Under the pieces are notes generated by a model, which was not told the origin of the DNA, made no database searches, and was given only the letters and a program-made list of their open reading frames with translations. The translations under genes were made by a program, and so were the position numbers. This document shows positions 30,381 through 33,819 of a stretch of 33,819 bases of DNA, piece after piece. Positions within the stretch are counted from its first letter, which is position 1. Each line of letters opens with the position of its first letter. The DNA comes from Candidatus Woesebacteria bacterium GW2011_GWB1_33_38 (GTDB lineage: Bacteria; Patescibacteriota; Microgenomatia; UBA8517): assembly GCA_000990005.1 (NCBI GenBank), contig LBPF01000011.1:1-33819 (forward strand), in the 5' to 3' direction.

Positions 30381-32942
30381 TTAGGCTGTCGTATCTTCAA
30401 TTAGTGTAATCGTTGCTGAAAAACCTGAAGAAGTTATTGTGCCTGTTGTTGATGCTGGATAATATTTTACTTCTCCATCTGATGACTTTCTGACCCTTAT
30501 GTAAATATCAGTATCAGCAGTATAGTTAAACGATCCTGTTGCTATTCCGTTTGTAGCTGTACCTGTTCCAGACCCTGCACCTGTTGCAGTAAAGATGATA
30601 CCAACAGTGTTAGATGTCGCTCCGATTACTGTAAAATCAGTAGTTCCGACTGTTATTATTTTATATTTTACATCAATTACAAATGAACCAGCAGTTACTG
30701 TTTCTGTGTCACTATTCATAAGTTGGGAATTGTCATTTGATTTATAAATTGCAGTTTGGGCTGCGGTTACTGGAGAATTGCTGGAATCCACAACGCTAAT
30801 TTTTAAACTAACAGCATTATTAACGGTCGTTGTTGCGCTTGTGCCATTTCTATAAGTTGGTGTACTTCCCGCATTTGTGATGTTTAATGTTACTGATCCG
30901 CCAGAATCGTTAAAAATTGCTGCTGAATTTGTTCCGTTTGATCCAAAACCTGTAAAAATATTTCCACTAAAATCATATGTACCAGCAGTTGTAATTCTTA
31001 TTGCATGACCGGTCGAGGCAGAGCCTGTAAAAGTATTATTTGAAAAGATTATGGGTGAGGAAACTGAACACCACCTGTTTCCAGAGGTGACACCAGTAAC
31101 ATTTATAGCTGAACTATTTATAACAGTTGATCCATTTGTTGTTAAAGTGTCGTTTCCTGCTGGAACGTTTTTGATATTGGCATTTGTTACAGTACAACCA
31201 CTAAAGTTAAGAGTTGGGCAGGAGGTAAAGTTCATTGAGTCGAATGTCATTACATTTCTTAAGGTTACATTTGCACCAACTATTGATAATCCTGTAAAAT
31301 CCCAAGTGGCAGCACTTATTGCAGCTGAATTTATCTCCCAATAATACGGACTAGGGGATGTAACAACAGAGTTGGTATGTTTAATGGTGTCCCCAGATTT
31401 TCCTGCGTAACTTATTCCAATTGCATTATTCTGGCCGTGATAATTTATTTCTCTGTCTGCAAGGCTATAAATTCGTGGAAATTGTAATGCCCCAGCATCA
31501 ATTTGAAAATTAACTCCATCCCCACCTCCAATTTGAATTGGTATATAAGCCAAAAGTCCGGAGGCGCCAGACTTTGCAATTAGGGGAATACGGCAATATT
31601 TACCTACTTCATATAAACCCTGTGTATTTACAGGTGAAGCCGAAGTTCCTCCCGCGACGGTTATTTTTTTAATAAAATGCCAATCCATATATCTAAATGC
31701 TCCTGTAGCATTTTGTCCTTTATGAAGAATTAGCATTTTATCTATTGCTGTAATTGTGGGAGCTGTTGCGCTGTACCCGTATTGTGTTTGTGTCTGGTTT
31801 GGTTGGACTGATATTATTGAAAAACCTGTTCCATTTCCATCTTGATTGTCACGAGCCATAACACGATAACTACGATAATTTGTGCCCTGTCCAATTACAA
31901 GATAAGTACCTCCTTTTTTAATATTTCCCTGATTGTATAATGCCATTTTGGATGTAGAAGCCATAAAACCACCGACAACCCAACCTGTTGTCATGTCAAT
32001 TGCAGTAGTTGGGAAATTGCGTTGATATCCAATGGCATTTGTTGTGGTTGACACTGGAGTACTGTTAATTGATGAAGAATAGGGATTAAATCCAGTGTCA
32101 ACGACTACAGCAGGTGCATCGTAAGTTGTTGCTTGTCCTGCGCCGTTTGGTCCGATATTTGCATAGGTTAATGCTGTAGGATAATTTTCATTATTTAATG
32201 TGGTTGCCGAAAGATACCACGAACAAGTGGAAAGTTTCTGTCCAAGTGAATCTACATCGTCGATGTACGGTGGAACAACTCCTCCAGAAATATTACGGAA
32301 AGCGATAACAAAACGATGGGTAATTGATGATGCACTTAAGTCCCATGTGGGAGTTGGTGTTGCCCCTGCTGTTCGTTGAATGTACCATGCACAAGCTGAT
32401 CCTGTCATCGTAGTTGCAGTTGTTCCACCAGCATCAGAGGAATCTATAAAATGTGTGGGTCCAGGAACAGTAAGTGCTGAAATGGGTGTTGTTGATGGTG
32501 GTTCAATACCCAAGTAATACAATATCAAACAGTCTGCAGTTGTAGTAGTTACAGATGCAGATGTAAAAGTTGAGGCAGTAGTAAAAACTGCCGATGACGA
32601 AGTTGATAAATCATTTGTGACGTCAATTGCAGTTGTAGTATTTACATCCTTAATGATAAACATAGAGACATTTATGGCGTCTGCTGTACCCATTGTAATT
32701 GTGCATGTTTCAGATGATCCTGCCGCGCGTTTCCACCAAACTCCAGATGATGAGGCAGACGCTGATATTTGAGTAACTCCAATTTGTGCCCATCCTGATG
32801 TACCAACGGAAAGTGTTACACCCCCATCGGCATTTGCTGCTACTACTATAATATCGTTTGCAACATGATCAGGCAGGGTAAGGGCATATGAAGTTGCACC
32901 ACTAGTACTAAATTGTGTTAAAAAATCATCAAGATATGCCAT
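30381..32942 (-). CDS. Large phage-structural-like / adhesin-like protein (853 aa)
   Basis: An 853-aa protein, T/S/G/N-rich, without signal peptide. The N-terminal ~220 residues form a beta-rich domain (SYALTLPDHVANDIIVVAAN) like those of predicted phage tail-associated proteins. The middle (about 500-700) has beta-helix-like repeats (IIFSNNTFTGSASTGHAIRI). Near the C-terminus YKIITVGTTDFTVIGATSN and FTATGAGSGTGTA reproduce a motif I know from many phage fibre and structural proteins. The start codon overlaps the end of a response regulator gene by 14 nt, so translation is probably coupled to it. Confidence 0.68.
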   Translation of the reverse strand: MAYLDDFLTQFSTSGATSYALTLPDHVANDIIVVAANADGGVTLSVGTSGWAQIGVTQISASASSSGVWWKRAAGSSETCTITMGTADAINVSMFIIKDVNTTTAIDVTNDLSTSSSAVFTTASTFTSASVTTTTADCLILYYLGIEPPSTTPISALTVPGPTHFIDSSDAGGTTATTMTGSACAWYIQRTAGATPTPTWDLSASSITHRFVIAFRNISGGVVPPYIDDVDSLGQKLSTCSWYLSATTLNNENYPTALTYANIGPNGAGQATTYDAPAVVVDTGFNPYSSSINSTPVSTTTNAIGYQRNFPTTAIDMTTGWVVGGFMASTSKMALYNQGNIKKGGTYLVIGQGTNYRSYRVMARDNQDGNGTGFSIISVQPNQTQTQYGYSATAPTITAIDKMLILHKGQNATGAFRYMDWHFIKKITVAGGTSASPVNTQGLYEVGKYCRIPLIAKSGASGLLAYIPIQIGGGDGVNFQIDAGALQFPRIYSLADREINYHGQNNAIGISYAGKSGDTIKHTNSVVTSPSPYYWEINSAAISAATWDFTGLSIVGANVTLRNVMTFDSMNFTSCPTLNFSGCTVTNANIKNVPAGNDTLTTNGSTVINSSAINVTGVTSGNRWCSVSSPIIFSNNTFTGSASTGHAIRITTAGTYDFSGNIFTGFGSNGTNSAAIFNDSGGSVTLNITNAGSTPTYRNGTSATTTVNNAVSLKISVVDSSNSPVTAAQTAIYKSNDNSQLMNSDTETVTAGSFVIDVKYKIITVGTTDFTVIGATSNTVGIIFTATGAGSGTGTATNGIATGSFNYTADTDIYIRVRKSSDGEVKYYPASTTGTITSSGFSATITLIEDTTA

Positions 32943-33303
32943 ATTTTACGTTTCTTAAGGCCTTTTTTACTAATCCATCAAGATCGAGATCGCTTTTAAC
33001 TATATATTCAATAGCTCCTTTACTTTTTTCTTCATCTTGGGCTAAATTTGAAGCAACTATGACAGGTATGTTTTTTAATTTTTTGTTGGATTTAACCCTT
33101 TTTAAGAATTCATAGCCATCAATTCCTGGAAGTAAAATATCTAAAATTATTGCGTCAGGTATCCAAATCTTAAGAAGTTCTAGTCCATCTTCTGCATTTA
33201 AAACCGCTTTAACCATAAACTTTTTGGCCTTAAACTGCATAGACATGGCCTTACTAATAAATTTGTCATCTTCGACTATTAGTACTTTTGGAGTTTTGCT
33301 CAT
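32929..33303 (-). CDS. Single-domain response regulator 2
   Basis: A 124-aa CheY-like receiver domain without an output domain. Acidic pocket E11/D12/D13, phosphoacceptor D55 (ILDILLPG), S85 and K103 (VKSD) are all present, so it should be phosphorylatable. It overlaps the upstream receiver gene by 4 nt (ATGA) and the downstream 853-aa gene by 14 nt. No histidine kinase is visible in the window. It resembles its neighbour closely and probably arose by tandem duplication. Confidence 0.92.
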   Translation of the reverse strand: MSKTPKVLIVEDDKFISKAMSMQFKAKKFMVKAVLNAEDGLELLKIWIPDAIILDILLPGIDGYEFLKRVKSNKKLKNIPVIVASNLAQDEEKSKGAIEYIVKSDLDLDGLVKKALRNVKYGIS

Positions 33304-33716
33304 ACCTCTAATGACTTTCTGCCATGATCTGACATTTTGATGTAATAAAGTGTTTTTCTGACTATTTCTTGTAAGTCCATGTTGCTTTTAACAAAAAACT
33401 CTGCTGCAGATAGTTTAATTCCTTTTAAGACATCTTTCTCTTGATTTAAATTTGAAGCAATTAAAACAGGCATCCCTTTTAACTTTTCAGTCTTTTTGAT
33501 TTCTGTTAAAACTTCAAAGCCGTCCTTTTCAGGCATTAATATGTCTAGAATTACAGCAGATGGAACCCACTTATTTAATATATCTAAGGCTTCGTCACCA
33601 TTTTTTGCAATTTTAACCTTGAAATTTGCGCTTTTAAATTGTATAGACATAGCTTTGGCAATTAATTTATCGTCTTCAACTATTAGAACTTTGGGGCATA
33701 TCTTCATATTATTCAT
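33300..33716 (-). CDS. Single-domain response regulator 1
   Basis: A 138-aa receiver-only protein with E14/D15/D16, D58 (VILDILMPEKDG), S88 and K110. The start is ATG 33716 or the in-frame ATG 9 nt later (MKICPKVLIV), which may be the true one. It has a short basic tail (HGRKSLEV) past the receiver fold. First gene of a three-gene overlapping unit with the second receiver and the 853-aa protein. A palindrome resembling a mobile-element end lies just upstream. Confidence 0.92.
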   Translation of the reverse strand: MNNMKICPKVLIVEDDKLIAKAMSIQFKSANFKVKIAKNGDEALDILNKWVPSAVILDILMPEKDGFEVLTEIKKTEKLKGMPVLIASNLNQEKDVLKGIKLSAAEFFVKSNMDLQEIVRKTLYYIKMSDHGRKSLEV

Positions 33717-33740
33717 AATATCATTAATCCAATCTTGATA

Positions 33741-33760
33741 CCATGGGCTTTAGCCCATGG
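33741..33760. repeat. Palindrome resembling an IS200/IS605-type end hairpin
   Basis: CCATGGGCTTTAGCCCATGG has 9-bp arms and a 2-nt centre. Together with the flanking GGAGGAAGAAGCCC, this is like the subterminal hairpins of IS200/IS605 or REP-type elements. Any associated transposase or TnpB gene would lie beyond the window end. It differs from the REP family around 16261. Confidence 0.45.
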
Positions 33761-33819
33761 AGGAAGAAGCCCAAATGAGTGGAATTAAGATGTTAAAATG
33801 GGAATGTGGACACAAAAGT

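Noticed and set aside
33775-33819. Plus-strand ORF starting MSGIKMLKWECGHK and running off the window
   Set aside because: Although GGAGGA lies upstream, only 15 codons are visible and the segment may be part of a mobile-element end; too short to call.

Overview
The window looks like a chromosomal segment of an AT-rich, small-genome bacterium of the Candidate Phyla Radiation (Patescibacteria); a Microgenomates-like lineage is my guess, not something the sequence proves. Reasons: low GC; TGA used as an ordinary stop (so not the UGA=Gly groups); many genes whose -10 box lies only 6-11 nt before the start codon (leaderless transcripts); housekeeping genes separated by many small toxin-antitoxin-like modules; large surface or phage-like repeat proteins of unknown function.

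Layout. 1-560: 3' end of 23S rRNA, 5S rRNA, a terminator and a stray second copy of the 5S 3' strand. 613-5356: a nucleotidyltransferase (NTase) toxin-like pair on the minus strand, then rpsA-like S1 protein, an AbiE-type pair and radA on the plus strand. 5357-5859: no protein gene, but a good promoter followed by three strong stem-loops (candidate ncRNA), then the rho promoter and a 16-bp tandem repeat. 5860-9998: rho, a 5'-truncated ORF, an AAA/DUF4143 ATPase and a LysM-M23 peptidase. 10112-12660: tRNA-Ala(CGC), then two cysteine-rich protein genes whose 5' and 3' ends are nearly or exactly identical while their middles differ, separated by a winged-helix/NTase pair. 12650-18550: a Fic protein with a degraded active site, a TatA-like gene, a 777-aa secreted/membrane protein, a REP-associated (RAYT) transposase surrounded by its palindromes, a PrsW-like membrane protein and a Tat operon (two tatA-like genes, tatC, a third tatA-like gene). 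18569-24398: minus-strand operon of phage-structural-like proteins interrupted by a BrnT/BrnA toxin-antitoxin pair. 24535-30377: accessory block with a canonical Fic protein, a membrane protein, two more AbiE-type pairs and a second AAA/DUF4143 ATPase. 30381-33716: two single-domain response regulators overlapping an 853-aa phage-structural-like protein. 33741-33760: a hairpin resembling an IS200/IS605-type end.

How it fits together. Translation (rRNA, S1, tRNA), repair (RadA), termination (Rho), wall remodelling (M23) and export (Tat) genes form the stable backbone. Between them lie five NTase pairs, one BrnT/BrnA pair, two Fic proteins and two DUF4143 ATPases. The most unusual parts are the constant-variable-constant cysteine-rich gene pair next to tRNA-Ala, phage-derived structural genes with no other phage genes in view but with response-regulator and Tat neighbours, and the structured RNA ahead of rho. 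Several small genes (four TatA-like proteins in all, three of them absent from the ORF track) were found by direct translation. All family assignments are from recognised motifs; no database search was run.
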